6,547 bases of DNA from an uncultured bacterium. Lineage in GTDB: Bacteria > Patescibacteriota > Dojkabacteria > SC72. The notes under the pieces were generated by a model. That model saw nothing but the letters and a program-made list of their open reading frames with translations, searched no databases and was not told where the DNA came from. Where the stretch lies: contig CALDJM010000023.1 of NCBI GenBank assembly GCA_937899155.1, positions 1-6,547 on the forward strand. Reading direction: 5' to 3'. Of this stretch, positions 1-5,413 are shown piece by piece; within the stretch, counting starts at the first letter, position 1; the number at the start of each line of letters is the position of its first letter. A program made the translations under genes and the position numbers.

Positions 1-6
1 TATAAT
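1..6 (+). promoter_or_regulatory. Possible -10 box of the tuf promoter
   Basis: The first six bases are a perfect match to the bacterial -10 hexamer TATAAT. If it is used, transcription would start near base 12-14 and give a leader of about 133 bases before the tuf ATG. The matching -35 box would lie upstream of the window, so it cannot be checked. In DNA this A+T-rich the hexamer can also arise by chance. A weaker alternative inside the leader is TTGCAT at 39-44 with GATAAT at 60-65 (15-base spacing) or TAATAT at 62-67 (17-base spacing). Confidence 0.3.
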
Positions 7-146
7 CAAAAATAATAGAAGAGTTTGTATACAAGGGCTTGCATTGCGACTGACTTTTTGATAATATTCATCGCAGGTTCTCAATTAGAGCCTGAAAGTA
101 CTCAAAAGATATTAAAATAAATAATTAAATTTTTAACAATATATTT
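7..146 (+). promoter_or_regulatory. Untranslated leader of tuf with possible alternative folds
   Basis: No reading frame of either strand is open enough here to suggest a gene. Two GC-richer stretches stand out from an AT-rich background. A local hairpin is possible at 75-93: AGGTTCT pairs with AGAGCCT (7 pairs, one of them G-U) around a 5-base loop. A competing fold pairs 35-40 (GGGCTT) with 88-93 and encloses a second stem, 45-49 (TGCGA) with 71-75 (TCGCA). The two folds share bases and exclude each other, as in attenuators or protein-binding leaders. A perfect 10-base palindrome TTGTATACAA lies at 25-34. No known riboswitch class is recognised. The last 50 bases before the start are almost pure A and T with no Shine-Dalgarno sequence. 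Confidence 0.35.
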
Positions 147-863
147 ATGGCAGGCGAATTTACTAGAACAAAGCCACACATGAATATCGGTACCCTAGGT
201 CATATCGATCACGGTAAGACTACATTGGTTAAAGGTATTCTAAACACATTCTCCCCTGACAAGGCGGATGCAGCTAAAATGATTGACAAATTGGACAAAG
301 ATCCAGAGGCAAGAGCAAAGTCAATTACAATTGCTCCAGCTCATGTTGAGTTTGAGACAGAGGAAAGACACTATGCATTAGTTGACTGTCCAGGTCACAA
401 AGACTACATCAAAAATATGATTACCGGTGCAGCACAGATGGATGGTGCAATCTTGGTCATCTCGTCTAGTGATGGTGCTATGCCTCAGACAAAGGAGCAT
501 ATCCTTCTTGCAAAGCAGGTAGGTGTTCCAAAGATGGTTGTCTTCATCAACAAGTTTAAAGATGCAGACCCAGAGCTTTTGGACCTAATTAAGGCAGATG
601 TTCAAGACCTCCTAAAGAAATATGGATTTGATGAGAATTGTCCGATTATTGAGGGAGATGCACTTAAAGCAGAGCAGGGTGAAGAAGAGGGTGCAAATGG
701 AGTCAAAGAACTCATGAAAGCAGTCGAAGAATATATTCCAGTACCAGAAAGAGATGTTGACAAACCATTCTTGATGCCAATTGAGGATGTATTCTCAATT
801 GAGGGTAGAGGTACAGTTGTAACAGGAAGAATTGAAAGAGGTAGGGTTAAGGTTGGAGAATAG
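147..863 (+). CDS. tuf: Elongation factor Tu, N-terminal part (GTPase domain and start of domain 2), ends at an in-frame TAG
   Basis: EF-Tu is the cytoplasmic GTPase that carries aminoacyl-tRNA to the ribosomal A site. This part gives residues 1-238. Residues 1-200 are the G domain: P-loop GHIDHGKT at 18-25, switch I with Thr61 kept, DCPGH at 80-84 with the catalytic His84, then NKFK at 135-138 and DAL at 171-173. Domain 2 starts near 205 with the conserved GRGTVVTGR at 220-228. Up to the NKxD region the protein aligns with E. coli EF-Tu almost without gaps, so the changes are clear: Arg58-Gly59 is Lys-Ser, Ala85 is Lys, Asp138 of NKxD is Lys, and Ser of SAL is Asp. The frame stops at TAG 861-863 in the middle of a domain 2 strand, after VGE, where relatives usually have Glu. 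The same frame continues to 1325, so the full gene is 147-1325 (392 codons, against 394 in E. coli). Start: an ATG giving the typical EF-Tu N-terminus (FxRTKPHxN), with no Shine-Dalgarno sequence. Family certain; functional state uncertain. Confidence 0.9.
   Translation: MAGEFTRTKPHMNIGTLGHIDHGKTTLVKGILNTFSPDKADAAKMIDKLDKDPEARAKSITIAPAHVEFETEERHYALVDCPGHKDYIKNMITGAAQMDGAILVISSSDGAMPQTKEHILLAKQVGVPKMVVFINKFKDADPELLDLIKADVQDLLKKYGFDENCPIIEGDALKAEQGEEEGANGVKELMKAVEEYIPVPERDVDKPFLMPIEDVFSIEGRGTVVTGRIERGRVKVGE
861..863 (+). other. In-frame amber codon inside tuf (codon 239)
   Basis: TAG replaces the codon that in most EF-Tu proteins encodes the second Glu of a VGEE-V or VGDE-V motif in domain 2. 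A single base change from GAG would produce it. The reading frame is intact on both sides and resumes with V-D-V-L-G, so there is no frameshift. TAG is the normal stop of uL22, uL16 and uS17 in this window, so a general reassignment of TAG to an amino acid is unlikely. A recent nonsense mutation, a sequencing or assembly error, or programmed readthrough are the options. Confidence 0.85.
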
Positions 864-1325
864 GTGGATGTCTTAGGGATGGGTAAAAAGCTACAGAAGA
901 CAGCAGTAACAGGTGTCGAAATGTTCAACAAAGCACTCAGTGATGGTCAAGCAGGTGATAATGTAGGAATTCTCTTAAGAGGTTTCAAGAGAGAAGATGT
1001 ACAAAGAGGTCAGGCATTGGCAGCACCAGGAAGTGTAAGTACTCATACAGACTTCAAAGCAGAGGTTTATGTGTTAAGTAAAGAAGAGGGTGGAAGACAC
1101 ACACCATTTGTGTCTGGATACAAGCCACAGTTCTACATCAAAACCGCTGATGTAACGGGTGAAGTTATCCTTCCTGAAGGAACAGAAATGGTTGCACCAG
1201 GAGACAACACCGAGTTTACAGTAAAGCTAGTATCACCAGTTGCAATTGAGAAAGGATTCTCATTCGCAATTAGAGAAGGTGGTCAGACTGTAGGTCAAGG
1301 TATTGTTACTGAGATATTGAAGTAA
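864..1325 (+). CDS. tuf: Elongation factor Tu, C-terminal part (rest of domain 2 and domain 3), same frame after the TAG
   Basis: This stretch continues the frame of the upstream part directly and holds residues 240-392 of EF-Tu. Conserved blocks are TGVEMFNKAL and GDNVGILLRG in domain 2, then SKEEGGRHTPF, GYKPQFY, DVTG and FAIREGGQTVGQGIV in domain 3, ending in TAA. Domains 2 and 3 bind the aminoacyl end and T arm of tRNA and contact EF-Ts. The family match is good to the last residue, with no frameshift or decay, so selection acted on it until very recently or still does. The first codon after the TAG is GTG, preceded by GGAG at 855-858 with 5-base spacing, so re-initiation is formally possible. 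I read it as the second part of one gene and not as a separate gene, because the break falls inside a beta barrel and not between domains. Confidence 0.85.
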   Translation: MDVLGMGKKLQKTAVTGVEMFNKALSDGQAGDNVGILLRGFKREDVQRGQALAAPGSVSTHTDFKAEVYVLSKEEGGRHTPFVSGYKPQFYIKTADVTGEVILPEGTEMVAPGDNTEFTVKLVSPVAIEKGFSFAIREGGQTVGQGIVTEILK

Positions 1326-1333
1326 GATATTAA

Positions 1334-1364
1334 CTGTAAGAGGGCAGGGAGCTGCCCTCTACAG
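1334..1364 (+). terminator. Strong stem-loop between tuf and rpsJ, terminator-like but without a T-tract
   Basis: AGAGGGCAG at 1339-1347 pairs perfectly with CTGCCCTCT at 1352-1360 around a GGAG loop. The outer bases CTGT (1334-1337) and ACAG (1361-1364) extend the stem to 13 pairs, with a single bulged A at 1338. It begins 8 bases after the tuf stop and is the most GC-rich spot nearby. What follows is AATAAATTAATTT and not a run of T, so a classical intrinsic terminator is not demonstrated. It could partly terminate, protect the tuf 3' end, or be a processing site that lets tuf and the ribosomal genes be expressed at different levels. Confidence 0.6.
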
Positions 1365-1393
1365 AATAAATTAATTTAGCTCTTTTAAGTAGA

Positions 1394-1705
1394 ATGGCAA
1401 ATGAAAGTCCAAGAATCAGAGTGAAACTAAGAGGTTATGACTCCTCTGTAGTTGACAGATCTGCAAAAAGTATAATTGAGACAGCAATCAGCACAGGTGC
1501 TAAAGTTGCTGGCCCAGTTCCTCTTCCAACTAAAAAAAGGAAGATTGCAGTAAACAGATCGCCATTTATTTACAAGAGCTCAATTGAGCATTTTGAAATA
1601 AATACTCATAAAAGAGTTATAGATATAATTGATCCAACTCCTAAGACAATCGATGCCCTACAGCATTTAGAAATGCCTGCAGGTGTTGATATAGGAATAC
1701 AATAA
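1394..1705 (+). CDS. rpsJ: Small-subunit ribosomal protein uS10 (S10)
   Basis: uS10 is a component of the 30S head and, as NusE, also pairs with NusB in transcription antitermination. The 103-residue product has the usual family length. Recognisable parts are the N-terminal RIRVKLRGYD strand (residues 7-16), the GPVPLPTKK region at 40-48 at the base of the long loop that reaches into the 30S head, HKRVIDIIDPTPKTIDAL (72-89) and the end PAGVDIGIQ. It is the first gene of the ribosomal run, 68 bases after tuf and behind the stem-loop. The ATG has no clear Shine-Dalgarno sequence (TTTTAAGTAGA precedes it). The stop is doubled in frame, TAA TAA. No anomalies are seen. Confidence 0.97.
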   Translation: MANESPRIRVKLRGYDSSVVDRSAKSIIETAISTGAKVAGPVPLPTKKRKIAVNRSPFIYKSSIEHFEINTHKRVIDIIDPTPKTIDALQHLEMPAGVDIGIQ

Positions 1706-1721
1706 TAATTAATTAAATAGT

Positions 1722-2309
1722 ATGAAAGCATTAATAGGAATAAAAAAAGGAATGACAAGAATTTTCTCCGAAGAGGAGGGAGTGATTCCTGTAACAGTAA
1801 TAGATGTCTCTAGTTGTATGCTTTCATTCCTAGAGCCAGAAGGTTTCGAATTAGGAATTGGTGAAAAGAAAAACCCAACAAAAGCAATGAAAGGTAGATA
1901 TGCTGTTTCTAAAAGGGTCCCAGAAAAAACATTCTACTTTAAAGGTGCTTTAGCAGGAGATGTGAGGATAGGGGACGAATTAAAAACAGAAGATTTTAAT
2001 GCAGGAGATAAAGTTGTTGTAACTGGTATCTCAAAAGGAAAAGGTTTTGCAGGTGTAGTTAAAAGATGGGGCTTTGCAGGAGGACCAAAAACACATGGAC
2101 AATCAGACAGACATAGAGCACCAGGTTCAATTGGAGCAGGAACAACACCAGGAAGAGTTTTGAAGGGGAAGAAAATGGCAGGAAGAATGGGAAGTGATAC
2201 CATAACTTTGGCAGACAGGAAAATAGTTGATATTAAAGATACACTACTTCTTTTGAAAGGACCAATTCCAGGTGCAAAAGGAGATTTAGTAGCAATATAT
2301 ACAAAATAA
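1722..2309 (+). CDS. rplC: Large-subunit ribosomal protein uL3 (L3)
   Basis: uL3 is an early 50S assembly protein whose loop reaches towards the peptidyl transferase centre. The 195-residue product is a little shorter than the E. coli protein (209). It starts with the typical IGIKKGMTRIF block (residues 5-15). The core block GISKGKGFAGVVKRWGF spans about 102-118, followed by THGQSDRHRAPGSIG and PGRVLKGKKMAGRMG at about 125-158. The stretch SIGAGTTPGR has Ala and Thr where the E. coli protein has Gln residues, including the one methylated by PrmB, so that modification is probably absent; many other bacteria share this. The start lies 16 bases after uS10, behind A/T-rich sequence with no Shine-Dalgarno motif. 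One base separates its stop from uL4. Confidence 0.97.
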   Translation: MKALIGIKKGMTRIFSEEEGVIPVTVIDVSSCMLSFLEPEGFELGIGEKKNPTKAMKGRYAVSKRVPEKTFYFKGALAGDVRIGDELKTEDFNAGDKVVVTGISKGKGFAGVVKRWGFAGGPKTHGQSDRHRAPGSIGAGTTPGRVLKGKKMAGRMGSDTITLADRKIVDIKDTLLLLKGPIPGAKGDLVAIYTK

Positions 2310-2310
2310 A

Positions 2311-2925
2311 ATGGCAGAAATTAAGAAAAAAACAACTAAAGAAGTAAAAAAAGTAGAAACCAAATTAAATCCAAAAGTATGGGAAGTAGCATACAATGAA
2401 GATTTGGTAGCTCAAGTTCTCTATGTCTACAACAGCAATGCTAGAAAAGGTACAGCAGTAGTAAAGGACAGAAGTGAAGTGTCTGGAGGTGGTAGAAAAC
2501 CTTGGAAGCAGAAGGGAACAGGTAGAGCAAGAGTTGGATCTTCAAGATCCCCTATCTGGATTGGAGGTGGTGTAACATTTGGTAATGTAGGTGAGAAAAA
2601 CTGGAGTAAAAAAGTTAACAAGAAGATGGCAAGAAAAGCAACATGTATAATGCTTTCTGCAAGATTACGAAACAAAGCTTTAGAGTTCTTTAATGAAACA
2701 AGTAAGGAAGCAAAGAAGGTAAGAGAAGATATTTCTAAACTAGGATCTTCCGTACTAGTCATTTCAGACAGCGAAGAACTCCAAAAGACAGTTAGAAATG
2801 TAAAGGGAATATCTTTCGTAACCTCACAGAAGGTAAATGCAAAACACTTGGTCTCTAACCAAGCAGTGTATGTAGATAACAAAATAGTTGAAACATTAGA
2901 AAAAAGATTAACAAATGACAAATAA
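2311..2925 (+). CDS. rplD: Large-subunit ribosomal protein uL4 (L4)
   Basis: uL4 binds 23S rRNA domain I early in assembly, and its loop lines the constriction of the exit tunnel. In E. coli it also represses its own operon, which I cannot show here. The 204-residue product has a Lys-rich start of about 17 residues in place of the usual longer N-terminal strand region. The tunnel loop is well conserved at about 56-90: RSEVSGGGRKPWKQKGTGRAR, then GSSRSPIWIGGGVTFG. The C-terminal half has the expected alternating strand-helix pattern (SSVLVISDSEEL). It starts one base after the uL3 stop in the context TAAAATGG and overlaps the start of uL23 by 11 bases, which points to coupled translation. Confidence 0.97.
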   Translation: MAEIKKKTTKEVKKVETKLNPKVWEVAYNEDLVAQVLYVYNSNARKGTAVVKDRSEVSGGGRKPWKQKGTGRARVGSSRSPIWIGGGVTFGNVGEKNWSKKVNKKMARKATCIMLSARLRNKALEFFNETSKEAKKVREDISKLGSSVLVISDSEELQKTVRNVKGISFVTSQKVNAKHLVSNQAVYVDNKIVETLEKRLTNDK

Positions 2926-3208
2926 GAAAATAGAACTACAACCTATGATCTCTGAAAAAAGCTATGAAATGGCTAATTCAAGTAATAAGTATACATTCTT
3001 GCTTCCAAGAGGGTATAACAAAATTGAAGTAGCAAAAGCAGTAGAGAAGAAATACAAGGTCAAAGTTGAAGATGTAAATACAATTGTTAAACCAGGAAAA
3101 ATTAAAAGAGACTTTAGAACATACAAGCAGAGGAGACAGTCAGATAAAATAAAAGTAATCGTAACCCTAAAAAAGGGAGATAAAATAGATGAATTTTTGA
3201 AGAGCTAA
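2915..3208 (+). CDS. rplW: Large-subunit ribosomal protein uL23 (L23)
   Basis: uL23 sits at the tunnel exit, where trigger factor and SRP dock. The product has 97 residues, within the family's range. Landmarks are PMISEKSYEMA (residues 10-20), NKYTFLLPRGYNKIEVAKAVE (24-44, the family's typical strand followed by a helix), VKVEDVNTIVKPGK (49-62) and the basic loop before KIKVIVTLKKGDKIDEF. The ATG lies inside the end of uL4 (overlap 2915-2925) with only A-rich sequence in front, so translation is probably coupled. Its other close partner at the exit, uL29, is missing from this operon, which makes uL23 the main exit-site anchor encoded here. Confidence 0.96.
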   Translation: MTNKKIELQPMISEKSYEMANSSNKYTFLLPRGYNKIEVAKAVEKKYKVKVEDVNTIVKPGKIKRDFRTYKQRRQSDKIKVIVTLKKGDKIDEFLKS

Positions 3209-3209
3209 A

Positions 3210-4061
3210 ATGGCAGTAAAGAAATTTAAACCTACAACATCAACACTTAGAGGAACAAACCTAGCTGATAGGTCTATGTTAAGCAAGCAGAGTGGTCCTA
3301 AAAAACTTTCTTATCCAAAAAAGAAAACAGGTGGTAGGAACAATCAAGGTAGAATAACAGTAAGACATAGAGGTGGTGGTTTTAAGAGAAGAGTTAGGAT
3401 AGTAGATCTTAAAAGAGATAAGTTTGATATCCCAGCAAGGGTCGAAGGTCTTTACTTTGACCCAAACAGAACTGCATATCTAGCACTTCTAACATATGCA
3501 GATGGAGAAAAAAGATATATCTTAGCTCCTAAAGGTTTGAAAGTTGGAAATACAGTAATCTCAGGAGAGAAGGTAGATGCTCTCCCAGGTAATGCCATGA
3601 AGATAAAGAATATTCCATCAGGTACAGAAGTACATGCAGTAGAGAATGTTCCAGGAAAAGGTGCTGTATTTGGTAGGTCAGCAGGACAGGTAATTGTAGT
3701 ACAAGGTATTGACCCAACAGGAAAATATGTACAGATTAAGATGCCATCGGGAGAAATTAGATTGGTATATGAAGATTGTATAGCAACAATAGGACAAGTT
3801 GGAAATGAAGAAAATTTTAATGTTAAATTAGGAAAAGCTGGAAGAAAAAGAAATCTAGGTTGGAGACCAGTTGTAAGAGGAATGGCAATGCACCCAGCAG
3901 AACACCCACACGGTGGTGGAGAAGGTAAAGGTGTAATTGGTGGACCAGCAAAAGATAAGTGGGGTAATTTAGTAGGAACCAGAACAAGAAGAAATAAGAG
4001 AACGGAAAGATTCATAGTAAAGAGAAGAAGGACTAAAACAAGACCATTCGCTAAGAAATAA
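3210..4061 (+). CDS. rplB: Large-subunit ribosomal protein uL2 (L2)
   Basis: uL2 is among the most conserved 50S proteins, needed for subunit joining and peptidyl transferase assembly. The product has 283 residues (273 in E. coli). It shows the N-terminal KKTGGRNNQGRITVRHRGGG block (38-57), the OB-like and SH3-like barrel domains with RYILAPKGLKVGN (about 102-114), LPGNAMKIKNIPSGTEVHAVE (125-145), and the C-terminal GMAMHPAEHPHGGGEG (224-239), which keeps the universal HPHGGGEG. The common Asn-Pro before that motif is His-Pro here. The Arg/Lys-rich tail is normal. It starts one base after the uL23 stop, in the same TAAAATGG context as uL4. Confidence 0.98.
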   Translation: MAVKKFKPTTSTLRGTNLADRSMLSKQSGPKKLSYPKKKTGGRNNQGRITVRHRGGGFKRRVRIVDLKRDKFDIPARVEGLYFDPNRTAYLALLTYADGEKRYILAPKGLKVGNTVISGEKVDALPGNAMKIKNIPSGTEVHAVENVPGKGAVFGRSAGQVIVVQGIDPTGKYVQIKMPSGEIRLVYEDCIATIGQVGNEENFNVKLGKAGRKRNLGWRPVVRGMAMHPAEHPHGGGEGKGVIGGPAKDKWGNLVGTRTRRNKRTERFIVKRRRTKTRPFAKK

Positions 4062-4078
4062 TTTATATTTAAAAAGAT

Positions 4079-4384
4079 ATGTCTAGATCGCTTAAAAAAG
4101 GACCATACACAGATGAAAAGCTAATGCAGAAAGTTGCAAAAGCAAAAGAAAGTGGAAACATGTCACCAATTAAAACATGGGCAAGAGCTTCCACAATCAC
4201 ACCAGAGATGGTAGGCATGAAATTCTTGGTACACAACGGAAAAAAGCATGAAGAAGTTTTAGTTATGGAATCAATGATAGGTCAGAAACTAGGTGAATTT
4301 GCAATGACAAGAAAGTTTAAAGGTCATGCAAAGAAAGGAAAACTAGCTAAAGTCTACGGAAGTAGTGGTAGATTTGAAGAGTAA
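4079..4384 (+). CDS. rpsS: Small-subunit ribosomal protein uS19 (S19)
   Basis: uS19 sits at the top of the 30S head and contacts the A-site finger and uS13. The product has 101 residues, slightly longer than E. coli (92). Family blocks are MSRSLKKGPY at the start, IKTWARASTITPEMVG (31-46), FLVHNGKKHEEVLV (49-62) and GQKLGEFAMTRKFKGHAKK (67-85). Two small deviations from common sequences are Gln for His in GHKLGEF and Met for Pro in FAPTR. The start is 17 bases after uL2, preceded by AAAAAGAT, with no Shine-Dalgarno motif. Confidence 0.97.
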   Translation: MSRSLKKGPYTDEKLMQKVAKAKESGNMSPIKTWARASTITPEMVGMKFLVHNGKKHEEVLVMESMIGQKLGEFAMTRKFKGHAKKGKLAKVYGSSGRFEE

Positions 4385-4401
4385 AAATTAGATATAAAAA
4401 T

Positions 4402-4743
4402 ATGGAAGACAAAATAGTAAAAGTAAAAGTTAGAAATATTGCACAATCTCCTCTCAAATTGAGGTTGGTTGCTGATTTAGTAAGAGGAAAAAATGCTCAG
4501 GAAGCATTGGAAATGCTAGCATTGTTAAACAAGAAGGGAGCTTTAATAGTTAAGAAAGCCATTCTTTCTGGAGTTGCAAATGCTAAAGAACTACACTCAG
4601 TAGATGCTGAAGCTTTAGAAATTAGTAAAATTACAGTAGATGAAGCAAAAGTATTGAAAAGAACAAGATTTGAATCGAGAGGAAGAGTCTCAAGGATTCT
4701 CAAGAGACAATCACATATTAATTTAGAGTTAAGAGTTAAATAG
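4402..4743 (+). CDS. rplV: Large-subunit ribosomal protein uL22 (L22)
   Basis: uL22 has a globular domain at the 50S surface and a long beta hairpin that lines the exit tunnel. The product has 113 residues. Seen are SPLKLRLVADLVRGKNAQEAL (16-36), the helix ILSGVANAKE and the hairpin KRTRFESRGRVSRILKRQSHI at about 86-106, which keeps the RGRxxRIxKR pattern. The gene ends with TAG, 2 bases before the uS3 ATG. Reading through it would add only ten unrelated residues before a TAA, so TAG is a true stop here. The start shares the 14-base context ATAAAAATATGGAA with uS17. Confidence 0.97.
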   Translation: MEDKIVKVKVRNIAQSPLKLRLVADLVRGKNAQEALEMLALLNKKGALIVKKAILSGVANAKELHSVDAEALEISKITVDEAKVLKRTRFESRGRVSRILKRQSHINLELRVK

Positions 4744-4745
4744 TT

Positions 4746-5396
4746 ATGGGAAGAAAAGTACATCCAAAAGCTATAAGAATAGGAATAAATAAAGAATGGG
4801 ATTCTATGTGGTATGCACATAAAACAAAATTCTCTAAAGTCTTAGAGCAAGACCTTAAGATAAAAGAGATGATTAAGAAATCTATGAAAGATGCAGGAAT
4901 TGATAGAATTAGAATCAAAAGATCTGCAAATAAAATAGAGGTAGTAGTGTATGTTGCAAGACCAGGAGTAGCAATTGGAAGAGGTGGAGAAGGTATTGAT
5001 CTCTTGCAAAAAGAATTGAGAAGAATGACAAAATCAGATGCAGAATTAAAGATTAGGGAAATTAGAAAAGCAGACCTTTCTGCAAGAATAGTTGCAAGAA
5101 CGATTGCAGATGGTATAGAGAGAAGACAACCATCTAAACTACTAGTAGCAAGTGCAATTGAAAAGATAATGGCAGCAGGAGCAAAAGGAACAAAGATATG
5201 GATTTCTGGAAGAATAAATAATGCAAGTCAGGCAAGAACAGTAAAAGCAACTTCAGGATCTGTACCTGCTCAAACATTAAGAGCAGATGTAGACTATGCA
5301 TTTGAAGCAGCAGAAACATTGGATGCAGGTTTAATGGGTGTAAAGGTATGGATTCATAGAGGAGAATCAAATAATTCAAAAGAGAACGAAGAATAA
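4746..5396 (+). CDS. rpsC: Small-subunit ribosomal protein uS3 (S3), with an unusual mRNA-entry surface
   Basis: uS3 forms part of the mRNA entry pore of the 30S subunit. The product has 216 residues (233 in E. coli, with a shorter tail here) and aligns with E. coli without gaps to at least residue 180. It starts MGRKVHP and has the KH domain with VAIGRGGEG at 75-83, then the C-terminal domain with GAKGTKIWISGR (145-156) and TLRADVDYA (177-185). Two conserved sites differ. The E. coli helicase residues Arg131, Arg132 and Lys135 are Lys, Leu and Ala. The usual GGAEIAR loop at 158-164 is NNASQAR, and the following [12 protein letters not shown] is rewritten. It lies 2 bases after the uL22 stop. 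Identity is certain; the functional effect of the changes is inferred. Confidence 0.97.
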   Translation: MGRKVHPKAIRIGINKEWDSMWYAHKTKFSKVLEQDLKIKEMIKKSMKDAGIDRIRIKRSANKIEVVVYVARPGVAIGRGGEGIDLLQKELRRMTKSDAELKIREIRKADLSARIVARTIADGIERRQPSKLLVASAIEKIMAAGAKGTKIWISGRINNASQARTVKATSGSVPAQTLRADVDYAFEAAETLDAGLMGVKVWIHRGESNNSKENEE

Positions 5397-5413
5397 TATT
5401 TTAATATAGACAT

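Noticed and set aside
71..100. A tRNA in the tuf leader, suggested by GGTTC
   Set aside because: The bases around GGTTC do not form a T arm, and no acceptor or anticodon stem can be drawn.
147..1325. TAG reassigned to an amino acid in this organism
   Set aside because: uL22, uL16 and uS17 all end in TAG at their natural family ends, and reading on gives unrelated residues. Apart from the tuf site, no gene contains an internal TAG.
864..1325. An independent gene starting at GTG 864
   Set aside because: It is the direct in-frame continuation of EF-Tu and begins inside domain 2. It is listed as the second part of one gene.
1326..1393. A separate promoter for the ribosomal operon in the tuf-rpsJ gap
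   Set aside because: I found no pair of -35 and -10 boxes with acceptable spacing. The AT-rich hexamers there are what base composition predicts.
2427..2921. Long open frame on the minus strand opposite uL4
   Set aside because: It is the antisense shadow of a well-conserved gene. Its translation is a Leu/Ser/Phe-rich low-information sequence, as expected opposite purine-rich coding DNA.
3452..4015. 187-codon open frame on the minus strand opposite uL2
   Set aside because: It is also a shadow: it lies wholly within uL2, has no recognisable domain, and its hydrophobic, Pro/Ser-rich look follows from the Gly/Lys-rich sense strand.
5397..5413. AT-rich inverted repeat before uL16
   Set aside because: Only four or five A-T pairs with a tiny loop; too weak to mean anything in this composition.
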